Origin: Actinomycetota bacterium
GTDB taxonomy: Bacteria > Actinomycetota > UBA4738 > HRBIN12
Direction of reading: 5' to 3'
Assembly: GCA_021325015.1 (NCBI GenBank)
Contig: JAJPHY010000117.1
Location: 1 to 35,006, forward strand
DNA length: 35,006 nt
Below the pieces are notes generated by a model that had not been told where the DNA came from, did not search any database, and saw nothing but the letters and a program-made list of their open reading frames with translations. A program made the position numbers and the translations under genes. The number at the start of each line of letters is the position of its first letter. Within the stretch, counting starts at the first letter, position 1. Below, piece after piece: positions 1 to 9,103 of this stretch.

Positions 1-309
<309 letters not shown>

Positions 310-705
310 GTGTCGCTCGAGGTCCACGTCGTCACGCCCGAGCGGGAGGTCTGGACGGGCGAGGCGCAGATGGTCGTCGCCCGCAGCGTCGAGGGCGAGG
401 TCGGCATCCTGCCGGGTCACGCGCCGCTGCTGGTGCGGCTCGCGATCGGAGCGCTCCGGATCCAGCGGCCGGACGGCACGTGGGAGTCGGCGGTCGAGGA
501 CGGCGGGTTCCTCCACGTCACGACCGAGGGCGGGACCACCCGGGTCGACGTCCTGGCCGAGCACGCGGAGCTGGCCCACGAGATCGACGTGCGCGCGGCG
601 GAGTTCCGCGCGGAGGCAGCGCGGCGGCAGCTGGAGGAGACCGGGCACGCCGCCGCCCGGGCGGAGCTCGCGAAGGCGCTCGCGCGGCTCGATCTGCGCG
701 GCTGA
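310..705 (+). CDS. atpC: ATP synthase F1 epsilon subunit
   Basis: A 131-residue protein of the normal length for the epsilon subunit, part of the central stalk of ATP synthase, which couples rotation to catalysis and can inhibit ATP hydrolysis. The N-terminal beta-sandwich is visible as LEVHVVTPEREVWTGEA followed by GEVGILPGHAPLLVRL, the conserved 'GILPGH.PLL' signature. The last 45 residues are rich in Ala, Glu and Arg, as expected for the C-terminal helical hairpin. The GTG start follows the atpD stop with no gap. A GGGAGG ribosome site at 296-301, 8 bases before the start, supports it. Confidence 0.95.
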   Translation: MSLEVHVVTPEREVWTGEAQMVVARSVEGEVGILPGHAPLLVRLAIGALRIQRPDGTWESAVEDGGFLHVTTEGGTTRVDVLAEHAELAHEIDVRAAEFRAEAARRQLEETGHAAARAELAKALARLDLRG

Positions 706-728
706 GTGGCCGCGCCGGCGACCCACCC

Positions 729-734
729 TACAAT
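729..734 (+). promoter_or_regulatory. TACAAT -10-like hexamer before murA
   Basis: TACAAT lies 10 bases before the murA ATG at 745 and 4 before the in-frame ATG at 739. Transcription would begin almost on the start codon, giving a leaderless or nearly leaderless mRNA and letting murA be expressed apart from the atp operon. No convincing -35 box is seen. Similar hexamers precede several other genes in the window. Confidence 0.45.
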
Positions 735-744
735 CGGGATGCCC

Positions 745-2016
745 ATGGATCGACTGCTGGTGACGGGCGGAACCCGGCTCTCGGGAAGCGTGCGGATCGC
801 GGGTGCCAAGAACTCGGCGCTGAAGCTGCTCGCCGCCTCGCTCCTGGCCTCGGGTCGGAGCGCGATCCACAACGTCCCGCGTATCCAGGACTGCCTGACG
901 ATGTCGGAGGTGCTCGAGCACCTCGGCGCCGAGGTGCGGTGGTACGACGACACCGTCGAGGTGGACGCGACGGACGTTCGCTCGGTGGAGGCGCCTTACG
1001 AGCTCGTGAGCCGCATGCGGGCGTCGATTCTCGTGCTGGGCCCGCTGCTCGCTCGGTTCGGCCGGGCGCGCGTGGCGATGCCCGGCGGCTGCAACATCGG
1101 CTCGCGCAAGATCGACCTCCACATCCGGGGACTCGAGCGCATGGGGGCGACGTTCGTGTCGGCCCACGGGTTCCTGGAGGCGGCGGCGTCCGGGCTGCGC
1201 GGGGCCGTCATCTCCCTGGACTTTCCGAGCGTGGGCGCGACCGAGAACGTGATGATGGCCGCCGTCTCGGCGCGCGGGACGACGGTGATCGAGAACGCCG
1301 CCCGCGAGCCCGAGCTGGTCGACCTCGCCGACTTCCTGATCGGGAGGGGAGCGCGGATCGACGGCGTCGGGACGCCCACGATCGAGATCGAGGGAACGGA
1401 CGGGTTCACGCCGGTCGAGCACACGGTGATCCCCGACCGGATCGAGGCGGGCACGTTCGCGATCGCGGCGTGCGCCACGGGCGGACGCGTCGTGCTCGAG
1501 GGGGCTCGCGGCGACCACCTCGACCTCGTGCTCTCCAAGCTCGCGGAGCTCGGCGCCGACGTGATCGTGACCGAGGGCGGGATCGCGGTGGGGCTCGACG
1601 GACGCGCGCGGGCCGTGGATTTCGTGACGCTTCCGTACCCTGGCTTCCCGACCGACCTGCAGCCGCAGATGATGGCGCTGCTGTCCACCGCAGACGGAAC
1701 GAGCATCGTCACCGAGAACGTGTTCGAGAGCCGGTTCATGTTCGTCGACGAGTTGAACCGCATGGGCGCGGACATCCGAACCGAGGGTCACCACGCCGTG
1801 ATCCGCGGCGTACCCCGGCTTTCCTCGGCGCCGGTGCGCGCGCTCGACATCCGGGCTGGGGCCGCGATGGTCATCGCCGCCCTCGCCGCCGACGGGGTCA
1901 CCGAGATCGAGGACATGTACCACGTCGACCGCGGCTACCAGGACCTCGAGGCCAAGCTGACGGCGCTCGGGGCCAGGGTCCGCAGGGAGCGGGAGCGCAC
2001 CCCGGCCCTGTCGTGA
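745..2016 (+). CDS. murA: UDP-N-acetylglucosamine 1-carboxyvinyltransferase (MurA)
   Basis: MurA transfers enolpyruvate from PEP to UDP-GlcNAc in the cytoplasm, the first committed step of peptidoglycan synthesis. The protein from ATG 745 has 423 residues, a normal length. It begins [20 protein letters not shown] with the substrate-binding K22-N23 pair in GAKNSALK. C116, in [16 protein letters not shown], is the active-site cysteine that fosfomycin attacks, so the enzyme is the Cys type rather than the Asp type. The frame is open back to GTG 706, but alignment with the family N-terminus and the TACAAT hexamer at 729-734 favour 745 (739 is possible). It follows atpC by 39 bases and overlaps the next gene by 4 bases. 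Confidence 0.96.
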   Translation: MDRLLVTGGTRLSGSVRIAGAKNSALKLLAASLLASGRSAIHNVPRIQDCLTMSEVLEHLGAEVRWYDDTVEVDATDVRSVEAPYELVSRMRASILVLGPLLARFGRARVAMPGGCNIGSRKIDLHIRGLERMGATFVSAHGFLEAAASGLRGAVISLDFPSVGATENVMMAAVSARGTTVIENAAREPELVDLADFLIGRGARIDGVGTPTIEIEGTDGFTPVEHTVIPDRIEAGTFAIAACATGGRVVLEGARGDHLDLVLSKLAELGADVIVTEGGIAVGLDGRARAVDFVTLPYPGFPTDLQPQMMALLSTADGTSIVTENVFESRFMFVDELNRMGADIRTEGHHAVIRGVPRLSSAPVRALDIRAGAAMVIAALAADGVTEIEDMYHVDRGYQDLEAKLTALGARVRRERERTPALS

Positions 2017-3728
2017 CGAGGGCCCGACGCGGCGCCGCGCTCGCCCTGCTGCTCTTCACCGGTCTGCTGATCCGTCCCCCCTCGGCGGCCGCGGCGCCCG
2101 ATCGTTGGCTCGCCGTGTTCGACGTGGAGCACGCTTCGTTCGAGGACCTGCTCGCCCTTCCGAACGTGCGCCGGCTGGCCCACGAGGGCGGGGCGGGACT
2201 GATGACGCTCGATTCGCGCACGTCATTCGACGTGCGGACGGTTTGGCAGAGCCTGGCACCCAACGCGGGCGGGGCGCGTCTGATCGTTCCGGTCGCGGGA
2301 CCGAGACGGTCGGTGGCGCTTGAGGCGGCCGATCGGGAGATCGGGCGAGTGATCCGGGCGGCGTCGGACGGCTCCCGGCTCGTGACGGTTCTCATCGTCT
2401 CGACCACGTCCTCCGCTGGGATGGTCGGGGCCGGGGACGAGCTCCATCCGATCGTGTTCGCGTCGGGGCGGCACCTGCTCGCGAGCGGAGGTCCCGCCCG
2501 CGCCCTGACCTCCGACTCCACACGGCGCGTGGGGGTGGTCACCGAGCTCGATCTCGCTCCGACGATCGCCGCGATCTTCGGTGGGCGGTACCCGGGTGCC
2601 GACGACGGCGAGCCGATCCGGATCGTCGACCAACCGGCGCCGTTCGACCTGCATGTCCGGTACCTCGCGATGCGTCGGATGACGGTGCCCGTGCAGACGG
2701 CCGCCGGACTGTACGTGACGCTCGCCGGTCTGTTCGGGGTCGGAGTGCTGGCGATGCGCCGGCGCGTCGGCGCCCGGCTCGCGCGAGCGGGTGCGTGGCT
2801 CGCGATGTCGGTGCCGGCGCTCGCGGTCGGGCTCCTCGCGGCCGGTCACCTGCGGACGTTGTCGTACGCGACGGTGGTTCCGTTCGTGGTCGCCGTGACC
2901 GCGGTCGGGACCGCGGCGTTCGCGCCGCTCGCGCGCCGCGACCTGCTGCTCGCTCCCGCGGCGATCGGATGGGCCGTCCTCGCGTACTTCCTCCTCGAGG
3001 CGGCCGTCGGCTGGACGGCCGCGCTGACGCCGTTCCTGGGCGGATCCGAGCTCGACGGCGGGCGGTTCTTCGGCCTGCCGAACGCGTTCATCGGGCTGCT
3101 CGTCGGCGCCTCCCTGTTCGCGGCGGCCCGCCTTTCGAGGCTCGCTGGGACGATCCTCGTCATGCTCGTGGCGTTCCTCGCCGGCCTGCCGTTCGCGGGT
3201 GCGAACCTCGGGGGCTCGATCACGCTGTTCGCGGCGGCTGGCCTGTGGTGGGCGATCCGGCCTGGGGGCCGCTTCGACCTGCGAGGCGTGCTCGGCGCCG
3301 CGGGAGTCGTGGTGGTCGGAACCGCGATCGTCCTGCTCTCGCACCGCTATCTGACGTCGGCGCCCACGCACATCACCCGGTTCGAGGAGACGACCGGCAG
3401 GTCCCTGTCCGGGATCTGGCGGACGTTCGTCGACCGCACGCTGGTCGGCTGGCGGCTGATCCTGAGCAACCCCTTTGCGGCGATCCCGGTCGTGGGGCTC
3501 GGGGTCGCGCTGCTGGCCGTCGTCCGTCCGCCGGCGCCCGTCCGTGAGTCGCTCCGACGCCACCCGGCCTGGCGCGACGCGCTCCTCGTCACGCTTCTCG
3601 CCGGCGTCGTCGCGATCCCGGTGAACGACAGCTGGCCGGCGGCCCTCGGCCTGGCCTTCGGGCTCGGGCTTGGAGGGCTCCTGTATGTGTCTCTTGCCGA
3701 CCCAGCGGGGATGATGGGGGTCGAATGA
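2013..3728 (+). CDS. Multi-pass membrane protein with degenerate alkaline-phosphatase/sulfatase-like N-domain
   Basis: A 571-residue protein starting at a GTG that overlaps the murA stop (GTGA). Residues 1-28 look like a signal peptide: basic MTRARR, a Leu/Ala-rich core, and an AAAA cleavage region. An outer domain of about 200 residues follows. It retains a late motif typical of alkaline-phosphatase-superfamily membrane proteins ([12 protein letters not shown], then [20 protein letters not shown], where DLAPT precedes the metal-site end of the fold). The early metal/nucleophile region reads [13 protein letters not shown] and lacks the usual DG and nucleophile Ser/Thr, so it is probably not catalytic. 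The C-terminal 330 residues hold about eight to ten hydrophobic helices. It overlaps the next gene (ATGA). A cell-envelope role is inferred from the murA neighbour and the topology. Confidence 0.6.
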   Translation: MTRARRGAALALLLFTGLLIRPPSAAAAPDRWLAVFDVEHASFEDLLALPNVRRLAHEGGAGLMTLDSRTSFDVRTVWQSLAPNAGGARLIVPVAGPRRSVALEAADREIGRVIRAASDGSRLVTVLIVSTTSSAGMVGAGDELHPIVFASGRHLLASGGPARALTSDSTRRVGVVTELDLAPTIAAIFGGRYPGADDGEPIRIVDQPAPFDLHVRYLAMRRMTVPVQTAAGLYVTLAGLFGVGVLAMRRRVGARLARAGAWLAMSVPALAVGLLAAGHLRTLSYATVVPFVVAVTAVGTAAFAPLARRDLLLAPAAIGWAVLAYFLLEAAVGWTAALTPFLGGSELDGGRFFGLPNAFIGLLVGASLFAAARLSRLAGTILVMLVAFLAGLPFAGANLGGSITLFAAAGLWWAIRPGGRFDLRGVLGAAGVVVVGTAIVLLSHRYLTSAPTHITRFEETTGRSLSGIWRTFVDRTLVGWRLILSNPFAAIPVVGLGVALLAVVRPPAPVRESLRRHPAWRDALLVTLLAGVVAIPVNDSWPAALGLAFGLGLGGLLYVSLADPAGMMGVE

Positions 3729-4486
3729 GCGACCGCGTGCCCCCCCGACCGGATCGACCCGTCGACGGCGTCGGCTCCGCGTTCCAGCGACCTCGCTCCA
3801 CCTGGCGCTGGTGGGAGGCCGTCGGCGTCTACGTCCTTGCGATCCTCGCGAGCTCGTTCGTCACGCTTCCCCTGCTGGAGGCGATCCACCCGGCCGGGCT
3901 CGCGAACCTCGTGGCCTCGGCCGCGATCGCCGTGCTGAACGTCGGGATCCTGCTGTTCTGGCTCTCACGCTTCCATCCAGAGTGGAGAGGGGCGATCGGG
4001 TTTCCGTCGAGGATCTGGCCGGAGGTTGGCGCCGGTGCGACCTTCGGTCTGGTGCTGTATCCGGTGATCGTGCTCGGGGTCGGCACGGCGATCACCGTGC
4101 TGTTCCAGGCGCTCTCGGGCCATCGGATCGAGGCGCCCCGGCAGTTGCCCGCCCATCTGTCGGCGGTCGGCGTCGGCGTCTCGGTCGTGTACGCGGTCGT
4201 CGTCGCGCCGGTCCACGAGGAGCTGTTCTTCCGGGGGATCCTGTTCCGGTCGCTCCGGGACCGGTACGGGTTCGCCGTGGGCGCCGTCGGCTCCGGGCTG
4301 GCGTTTGGGCTGATCCACTACGTTCCGGCGCCGGCGCTCGACAGCCTAATGCTCATGAGCGTGATGATGGTGACGGGGATCGCCCTTGCGTACCTGTACG
4401 ATCGGCGCGGCAACGTGCTGGCCGACATGGTCGCCCACGCGACGTTCAACGTGATCGGATTGATCCTGATCTTCGCCGTGAAGTGA
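3725..4486 (+). CDS. CPBP-family intramembrane metalloprotease
   Basis: A 253-residue membrane protein of the CPBP (Abi/CAAX protease, Rce1-like) family. The three family motifs are intact: EELFFR (E165, E166, R170), FGLIH (F194 and H198) and HATFN (H238, N242), which in this family form the catalytic and probably metal-binding site within the membrane. About seven hydrophobic segments are visible, beginning after a proline- and arginine-rich cytoplasmic N-terminus. ATG 3725 overlaps the previous stop, so translation is coupled to the upstream membrane protein. Substrates of bacterial CPBP proteins are mostly unknown; the neighbours suggest processing or protection of an envelope protein, but that is inference. 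Confidence 0.88.
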   Translation: MSDRVPPRPDRPVDGVGSAFQRPRSTWRWWEAVGVYVLAILASSFVTLPLLEAIHPAGLANLVASAAIAVLNVGILLFWLSRFHPEWRGAIGFPSRIWPEVGAGATFGLVLYPVIVLGVGTAITVLFQALSGHRIEAPRQLPAHLSAVGVGVSVVYAVVVAPVHEELFFRGILFRSLRDRYGFAVGAVGSGLAFGLIHYVPAPALDSLMLMSVMMVTGIALAYLYDRRGNVLADMVAHATFNVIGLILIFAVK

Positions 4487-4534
4487 CGGAGGTCGGGGCG
4501 GTGGGGGAATCGGTCGAGGATCGGGGGTGCGGAC

Positions 4535-4990
4535 GTGGCGGTCTTTCCGAGCGATGCGTGGTTGGCCCTGTACCGGGAGCGCATCAACGACTCTGCTGAC
4601 TACCGGGCTGCGGCGGCGGACTGGGAGGGCGACATCTCCTTCGTGTTCGAGGCGGAGCCGGATCGGGGCGTGCCGCGCGACATCTGGGCCTGGCTCGACC
4701 TGTGGCACGGCGAGTGTCGGGCGGCCCGGATTGTGGACGGGGAGGAGGGGGCCGCGGCCCGCTACGTGATCCGGGCGCCGTACACCAGATGGAAGCAGGT
4801 GCTGGCCGGCGACCTCGATCCCATCAAGGGCATGATGCAGGGCAAGCTCAAGCTCCAGGGTGACCTTCCGACCATCATTCGATACGTCCGGGCGGCGAAC
4901 GAGCTGGTGCATCTCACGATGGGCGTCCCCACTGAGTTCCTCGACGAGCAGCCGGCCCAAAGTGTCGAGGGCCGACCGGAGCACGGATGA
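4535..4990 (+). CDS. SCP2-type sterol/lipid-binding domain protein
   Basis: A 151-residue soluble protein made almost entirely of one SCP2-like lipid-binding domain. The family hallmark is near the C-terminus, at residues 92-111: GDLDPIKGMMQGKLKLQGDL, followed by a helix (PTIIRYVRAANELV). The N-terminus carries an acidic, aromatic-rich stretch (DWEGDISFVFEAE, then RDIWAWLDLWHGEC). The GTG at 4535 has a G-rich ribosome site at 4523-4527. Its stop overlaps the start of the dehydrogenase (ATGA), and a second SCP2-like gene follows that one. SCP2 domains carry acyl-CoA or lipids; the specific ligand is unknown. Confidence 0.8.
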   Translation: MAVFPSDAWLALYRERINDSADYRAAAADWEGDISFVFEAEPDRGVPRDIWAWLDLWHGECRAARIVDGEEGAAARYVIRAPYTRWKQVLAGDLDPIKGMMQGKLKLQGDLPTIIRYVRAANELVHLTMGVPTEFLDEQPAQSVEGRPEHG

Positions 4991-6027
4991 GGGCCGTCGT
5001 CTACGAGGGGGTCGGCCGGGTCGCGGTCCACTCGGTTCCGGACCCGCGTCTCGAGGAGCCCACCGACGCGATCGTCCGGGTCACGACCTCGGCGATCTGC
5101 GGGTCGGACCTCCACTTCCTCCACGGCAAGGCCCCGCTCGACCCGGGGGAGACGATCGGCCACGAGGCGGTGGGCGTGGTCGAGGCGGTCGGGCCGGAGA
5201 TCGAGCGCTTCCGCCCCGGGGATCGGGTCGTCGTGGCCTTCGACGTCGTTTGCGGCAGATGCTGGTTCTGCCGGCGGGGCGAGACGCACCTGTGCGAGGA
5301 GTTCCGCAACCTCGGCGCCGGGATCTTCGGCGGCGGGCTCGGCGGCGCGCAGGCCGAGCTCGTCCGGGTGCCCTACGCCGACACCAACCTGCTCGCGGTG
5401 CCTCCCGAGCTCGACGACGAGCGAGCGCTATTCCTGGGCGACACCCTGACGACCGGGTACTACGCGGCGGCGATCTCCGGGGTCCGGCCCGGCGAGGTTG
5501 TGGCGGTGGTGGGTGCGGGCCCGGTCGGCTTCTTCTGCATCCAGGCCGTCCGTGCCCAAGGAGCGTCCGAGGTGCTGGCGCTGGACCGCGAGCCCGACCG
5601 CCTCGCCCTCGCCGAGCGCGCCGGCGGCGCAGCGATCGACGTCTCGCGACAGCACCCGCACACGGCGGTGGCCGAGCGAACGGGCGACCGCGGGGCCGAC
5701 GTGGTCCTCGAAGCGGTCGGCAGCCCGAGCGCGTTCGCGACGGCCCTCGATGTGGTTCGTCGCGGTGGAAGGGTGACCGTGGTTGGGATGTACACGGGGG
5801 AGTCGGAGTTGGTCCCGCTCGGGGGCTGGTGGACCCGCGCCCTCGATATCCGCTTCGCGGGGATCTGCCCCGTGCACGCGTGGTGGGAGCGGGCGCTGGA
5901 GGAGCTGCTCGCCGGTCGAATGGATCCCCTGCCGATCGTCTCGCACCGGCTGCCGCTCGACCGGGCGGCGGAGGGCTACGCGCTGTTCGACTCGCACCGG
6001 GCCACGAAGGTGCTGCTCGTGCCGTGA
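4987..6027 (+). CDS. Zinc-dependent alcohol dehydrogenase (medium-chain MDR family)
   Basis: A 346-residue NAD(P)-dependent, zinc-containing dehydrogenase. Catalytic zinc ligands are C38 (in SAICGSDLHF) and H59-E60 (in ETIGHEAVG). The structural zinc site is C89-x2-C92-x2-C95-x7-C103 (CGRCWFCRRGETHLC). The Rossmann fold has VVGAGPVG and then ALDREPDR; the acidic residue after the second strand suggests NAD rather than NADP. The substrate is unknown. The closest general resemblance is to the glutathione-independent formaldehyde dehydrogenase/threonine dehydrogenase-like branch, which is a weak inference. It overlaps the genes on both sides by 4 bases, so the three are translated as a unit with two lipid-binding proteins. 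Confidence 0.9.
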   Translation: MRAVVYEGVGRVAVHSVPDPRLEEPTDAIVRVTTSAICGSDLHFLHGKAPLDPGETIGHEAVGVVEAVGPEIERFRPGDRVVVAFDVVCGRCWFCRRGETHLCEEFRNLGAGIFGGGLGGAQAELVRVPYADTNLLAVPPELDDERALFLGDTLTTGYYAAAISGVRPGEVVAVVGAGPVGFFCIQAVRAQGASEVLALDREPDRLALAERAGGAAIDVSRQHPHTAVAERTGDRGADVVLEAVGSPSAFATALDVVRRGGRVTVVGMYTGESELVPLGGWWTRALDIRFAGICPVHAWWERALEELLAGRMDPLPIVSHRLPLDRAAEGYALFDSHRATKVLLVP

Positions 6028-6437
6028 CCGTCCGGTTCGCCGACCCCGAGCCGAACGGCCTGGCGTGGATGCTGGGTCAGCTGATCGCGGCGAACCTCGA
6101 ACGTCACCCCCGCCGCCGATCGCTGTTGAAGCCCGCGGTGATCGACCTCGAGGCGCCCGACGCCGAGGTCACTGCGTCGGTGCACCTCTCGCCGGGCGGG
6201 GTGACGGTGGCGAACGACCTCGGCGCCAACGGGCGCCCCCACCTGCGGGTGCGAGCCGGCTCCGACGCGCTCCTCCTCCTCTCGTCGGTGCCGCTGCGAC
6301 TTGGGTTCCCGGATCCCCTGACCCCGGCCGGGCGGCGGGTGTTCGGCAAGCTCCTGCGGCGCGAGATCGTCGTCTCGGGCCTGCTGCTCCACCCCGGCAA
6401 GCTCCGGCGTCTGTCCAGGCTCCTCTCGGTCGTCTGA
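6024..6437 (+). CDS. SCP2-like small protein (probable)
   Basis: A 137-residue soluble protein starting at a GTG that overlaps the dehydrogenase stop. The C-terminal half has the layout of SCP2-like domains: a strand-rich part (PHLRVRAGSDALLLLSSVPL), a PLTPAGRRVFGKLLRREIVV segment and a terminal helix, LHPGKLRRLSRLL. There are no catalytic motifs, signal peptide or membrane segments. I assign the fold by pattern rather than strong identity; it could instead be an unrelated small alpha/beta protein. Flanking one dehydrogenase with two lipid-binding-type proteins suggests a carrier-enzyme set. Confidence 0.55.
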   Translation: MTVRFADPEPNGLAWMLGQLIAANLERHPRRRSLLKPAVIDLEAPDAEVTASVHLSPGGVTVANDLGANGRPHLRVRAGSDALLLLSSVPLRLGFPDPLTPAGRRVFGKLLRREIVVSGLLLHPGKLRRLSRLLSVV

Positions 6438-6475
6438 TCCGAGGCTGGGCGCTCCCCTCGTACGGTCACGGCGGG

Positions 6476-6481
6476 TACCCT
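6476..6481 (+). promoter_or_regulatory. TACCCT -10-like hexamer for leaderless meaB
   Basis: TACCCT ends 7 bases before the GTG of meaB (6489). There is no Shine-Dalgarno sequence in the short gap, and the spacing places the transcription start on or next to the start codon. This makes meaB-mutase a transcription unit separate from the upstream dehydrogenase operon. Confidence 0.5.
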
Positions 6482-6488
6482 TGCCGTC

Positions 6489-7445
6489 GTGGATCTCACG
6501 GAGCGCATCCTGTCCGGCGACCGGCGGGCGATCGCCCAGGCGATCTCGATGGTGGAGGACGGCGCCGAGGGGCTGGCCGAGATCTCCGCCGAGCTCTATG
6601 CCCACACCGGCCGCGCGTACACGGTGGGGCTGACGGGGTCCCCCGGGGTGGGCAAGTCGACGCTCGCCGGCGCGCTGGTGGGCCACGCGAGGCAGCTCGG
6701 GCTCACGGTGGCGGTGCTCGCCGTCGATCCGACCTCTCCGTTCTCGGGCGGCGCGCTGCTCGGCGACCGGCTGCGGATGCAGGAGCACGCGACCGATCCC
6801 GGTGTGTTCATCCGATCGATGGCCACGCGTGGTCACCTCGGCGGGATGGCGCTTGCGGCCCCCGAGGCGGTGCGGATCCTGGATGCCGCCGGGGCGGATC
6901 TCGTGATCGTCGAGACGGTGGGCGTGGGACAGGCCGAGGTCGAGGTTGCCGCCGCAACCGACACCACGCTGGTCGTCGTCTCGCCGGGGTGGGGCGATGC
7001 CGTGCAGGTGGCCAAGGCGGGGATCCTGGAGGTCGCGGACGTGTTCGTCGTGAACAAGGCCGACCGCGACGGGGCCTCCGCGGCCGTGCGCGACCTCGAG
7101 CAGATGATCCGCATGGGACCCCCGCTCGACTGGGCGCCGCCCGTCGTGTCGACCTGCGCGACGACGGGGGCGGGCGTCCGGGAGCTCTGGGAGGCGATCG
7201 CTCGGCACCGGCAGCACGCGGAGGCCACGGGCCGGATCGAGGAGCGGCGGCGCGAGCGGCTGGTGCGCGAGGTGGCGGCGCTCGCCGGCGAACGGATCCG
7301 CGAGCTCGTCCGGCGGCGCCTGGAGGCCGATCGCGCGCTCGTGGAGGAGCTCGTGCATCGCCGGACGGACCCGATCACGGCCGCGGCGACGCTGGTGGCC
7401 GGTGTGGCGTCGACGGAGGCCGGCGAACCGCGGGTGGAGCTGTGA
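6489..7445 (+). CDS. meaB: Methylmalonyl-CoA mutase-associated GTPase MeaB
   Basis: A 318-residue G3E P-loop GTPase that acts as chaperone for B12-dependent acyl-CoA mutases, gating cofactor loading and protecting against inactivation. Visible elements are the Walker A GLTGSPGVGKST (G50-T58), the conserved DPTSPFSGGALLGDRLRM, the switch/Walker B ETVGVGQAEVE, and the guanine-specificity NKAD. The C-terminal arm for dimerisation is present (ERRRERLVREVAALAGERI). The GTG start sits behind a TACCCT hexamer without a ribosome site. The stop overlaps the mutase start (GTGA), so chaperone and client are co-translated. Confidence 0.95.
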   Translation: MDLTERILSGDRRAIAQAISMVEDGAEGLAEISAELYAHTGRAYTVGLTGSPGVGKSTLAGALVGHARQLGLTVAVLAVDPTSPFSGGALLGDRLRMQEHATDPGVFIRSMATRGHLGGMALAAPEAVRILDAAGADLVIVETVGVGQAEVEVAAATDTTLVVVSPGWGDAVQVAKAGILEVADVFVVNKADRDGASAAVRDLEQMIRMGPPLDWAPPVVSTCATTGAGVRELWEAIARHRQHAEATGRIEERRRERLVREVAALAGERIRELVRRRLEADRALVEELVHRRTDPITAAATLVAGVASTEAGEPRVEL

Positions 7446-9073
7446 GCGCTCGCCGCTCATCCGACAGGCCGGAGGACGAGGTCGCCACGCTCTCGGGCGA
7501 GCCGGTCGCGCCCCTGTACGACGAGACGAGCGTGGCGGACCTCGACTACGAGCGCGATCTCGGGGACCCCGGCCGGTATCCGTTCGTCCGCGGGATCTAC
7601 CCGAGCATGTACCGCGGGCGCCTGTGGACGATGCGCCAGTTCGCGGGCTTCGGCACGCCGCGCGAGACGAACGCCCGGTATCGCTTCCTTCTGGCTCAGG
7701 GCCAGGGCGGACTGTCGGTCGCGTTCGACATGCCCACGCTGATGGGCCGGGACTCCGACGATCCACGGAGCGAGGGAGAGGTCGGTCGGTGCGGCGTCGC
7801 GACCGACTCGCTCCTGGATTTCCAGGAGCTGTTCGACGGGATTCCGCTCGGCGACATCTCCACGTCGATGACGATCAGCGGCCCAGCGGCGATCGTGTTC
7901 GCCTTCTTCCTGGCGACGGCCGAACGACAGGGTGTGCCGTGGGATCGGCTCGACGGAACGCTTCAGACCGACATCCTCAAGGAGTACATCGCGCAGAAGG
8001 AGTGGATCTTCCCGCCCCGCCCGCACTTGCGGCTGATCGGCGACCTGATGGAGTTCTGTGCTGAGCGAACGCCGAAGTTCCACCCGATCAGCGTGTCCGG
8101 CTACCACATCCGGGAAGCCGGAGCGACGGCCTGGCAGGAGCTCGCGTACACGCTCGCCGACGGATTCGCGTACGTGGAGCTCGGACTCGATCGTGGGCTC
8201 GACGTCGACCGGTTCGCCGGAGAGCTGTCGTTCTTCTTCAACGCCCACATCTACGTCTTCGAGGAGATCGCCAAATACCGCGCTGCTCGTCGCATCTGGG
8301 CGCACCGGCTCCGGGAGCGGTATGGGGCACGAGACGAGGCGTCGATGCGGCTGCGGTTCCACACGCAGACGGCGGGTGTCTCTCTCACGGCCCAGCAGCC
8401 GATGAACAACGTGGTGCGCACCGCGATCGAGGCCCTCGCGGCGGTGCTCGGCGGCACCCAGTCGCTCCACACCAACGCGCTCGACGAGGTCCTGGCCCTG
8501 CCGACCGAGGCCGCCGCCAAGCTCGCGCTCCGGACCCAGCAGATCATCGCGTACGAGACCGGGGTGGCCGACGTGATCGATCCGCTGGGCGGCTCGTACT
8601 TCGTCGAGGCGCTCACGAACCGGATGGAGGCGCGGGCGAACGAGGAGCTCAGGCGGATCGAGCAGATGGGTGGGGGCTCCGTCCTCGAGGGCGTACTGGC
8701 GGGCATCGAGCGCGGCTACTTCCAGCAGGAGATCGCCGACTCGGCCTTCCGGGAGCAGAAGCGCTTCGAGCGGGGCGAGCTCGTGAAGGTGGGCGTCACG
8801 AGGTACGTGGATCGCGAGGAGGAGCCGGTCGAGACCCTCGAGATCCGTCCCGAGGTCGAGGAGGAGCAACGCGAGCGGGTTCGGGTGCTGCGGGCGTCCC
8901 GCGACGACCGAGCCGCACGAGAGGCCCTCGGGCTCCTGGTCCGGGCCGCGGAGGGCGATGCCAACCTGATCCCCCCGCTCGTCGAATGCGCCAGAGCCCT
9001 CTGCACGGAGGGCGAGATCGTTGCCGCCCTGCGCGAGGTCTTCGGGGAGTACGTCGAGACGCCGCGCTTTTGA
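7442..9073 (+). CDS. B12-dependent acyl-CoA mutase large subunit (methylmalonyl-CoA mutase family, isobutyryl-type active site)
   Basis: A 543-residue TIM-barrel substrate-binding subunit of the methylmalonyl-CoA mutase family. It has no cobalamin-binding domain, so a separate small subunit must exist elsewhere. Family motifs: YPSMYRGRLWTMRQFAGFGT, SVAFDMPTLMGRDSD, GDISTSMTI, and SGYHIREAGA with H222; FHTQTAGVSLTAQQP and GGTQSLHTNALDEVLALPTE follow. The residue in RQ[Y/F]AGF is F67 and the one in IA[R/Q]KEW-type context is Q185 (YIAQKEWIFPP). Known methylmalonyl-CoA mutases have Tyr and Arg at these positions; isobutyryl-CoA mutases have Phe and Gln. This suggests a straight or branched acyl-CoA substrate without a second carboxylate. 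The gene is coupled to meaB. Automated annotation would call it methylmalonyl-CoA mutase, and that remains possible. Confidence 0.92.
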   Translation: MSARRSSDRPEDEVATLSGEPVAPLYDETSVADLDYERDLGDPGRYPFVRGIYPSMYRGRLWTMRQFAGFGTPRETNARYRFLLAQGQGGLSVAFDMPTLMGRDSDDPRSEGEVGRCGVATDSLLDFQELFDGIPLGDISTSMTISGPAAIVFAFFLATAERQGVPWDRLDGTLQTDILKEYIAQKEWIFPPRPHLRLIGDLMEFCAERTPKFHPISVSGYHIREAGATAWQELAYTLADGFAYVELGLDRGLDVDRFAGELSFFFNAHIYVFEEIAKYRAARRIWAHRLRERYGARDEASMRLRFHTQTAGVSLTAQQPMNNVVRTAIEALAAVLGGTQSLHTNALDEVLALPTEAAAKLALRTQQIIAYETGVADVIDPLGGSYFVEALTNRMEARANEELRRIEQMGGGSVLEGVLAGIERGYFQQEIADSAFREQKRFERGELVKVGVTRYVDREEEPVETLEIRPEVEEEQRERVRVLRASRDDRAAREALGLLVRAAEGDANLIPPLVECARALCTEGEIVAALREVFGEYVETPRF

Positions 9074-9103
9074 CGCCGCTTGACGCGGGCCGATCGGTCG
9101 CGC

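Noticed and set aside
2223-3563. Long open frame on the minus strand, antisense to the membrane protein
   Set aside because: It is Arg/Asp/Pro-rich low-complexity sequence, typical of shadow frames in GC-rich DNA, and matches no family.
5976-7766. 596-codon open frame on the minus strand, antisense to meaB and its neighbours
   Set aside because: It crosses several clearly coding genes on the other strand and has Arg/Gly/His-rich, domain-free sequence.
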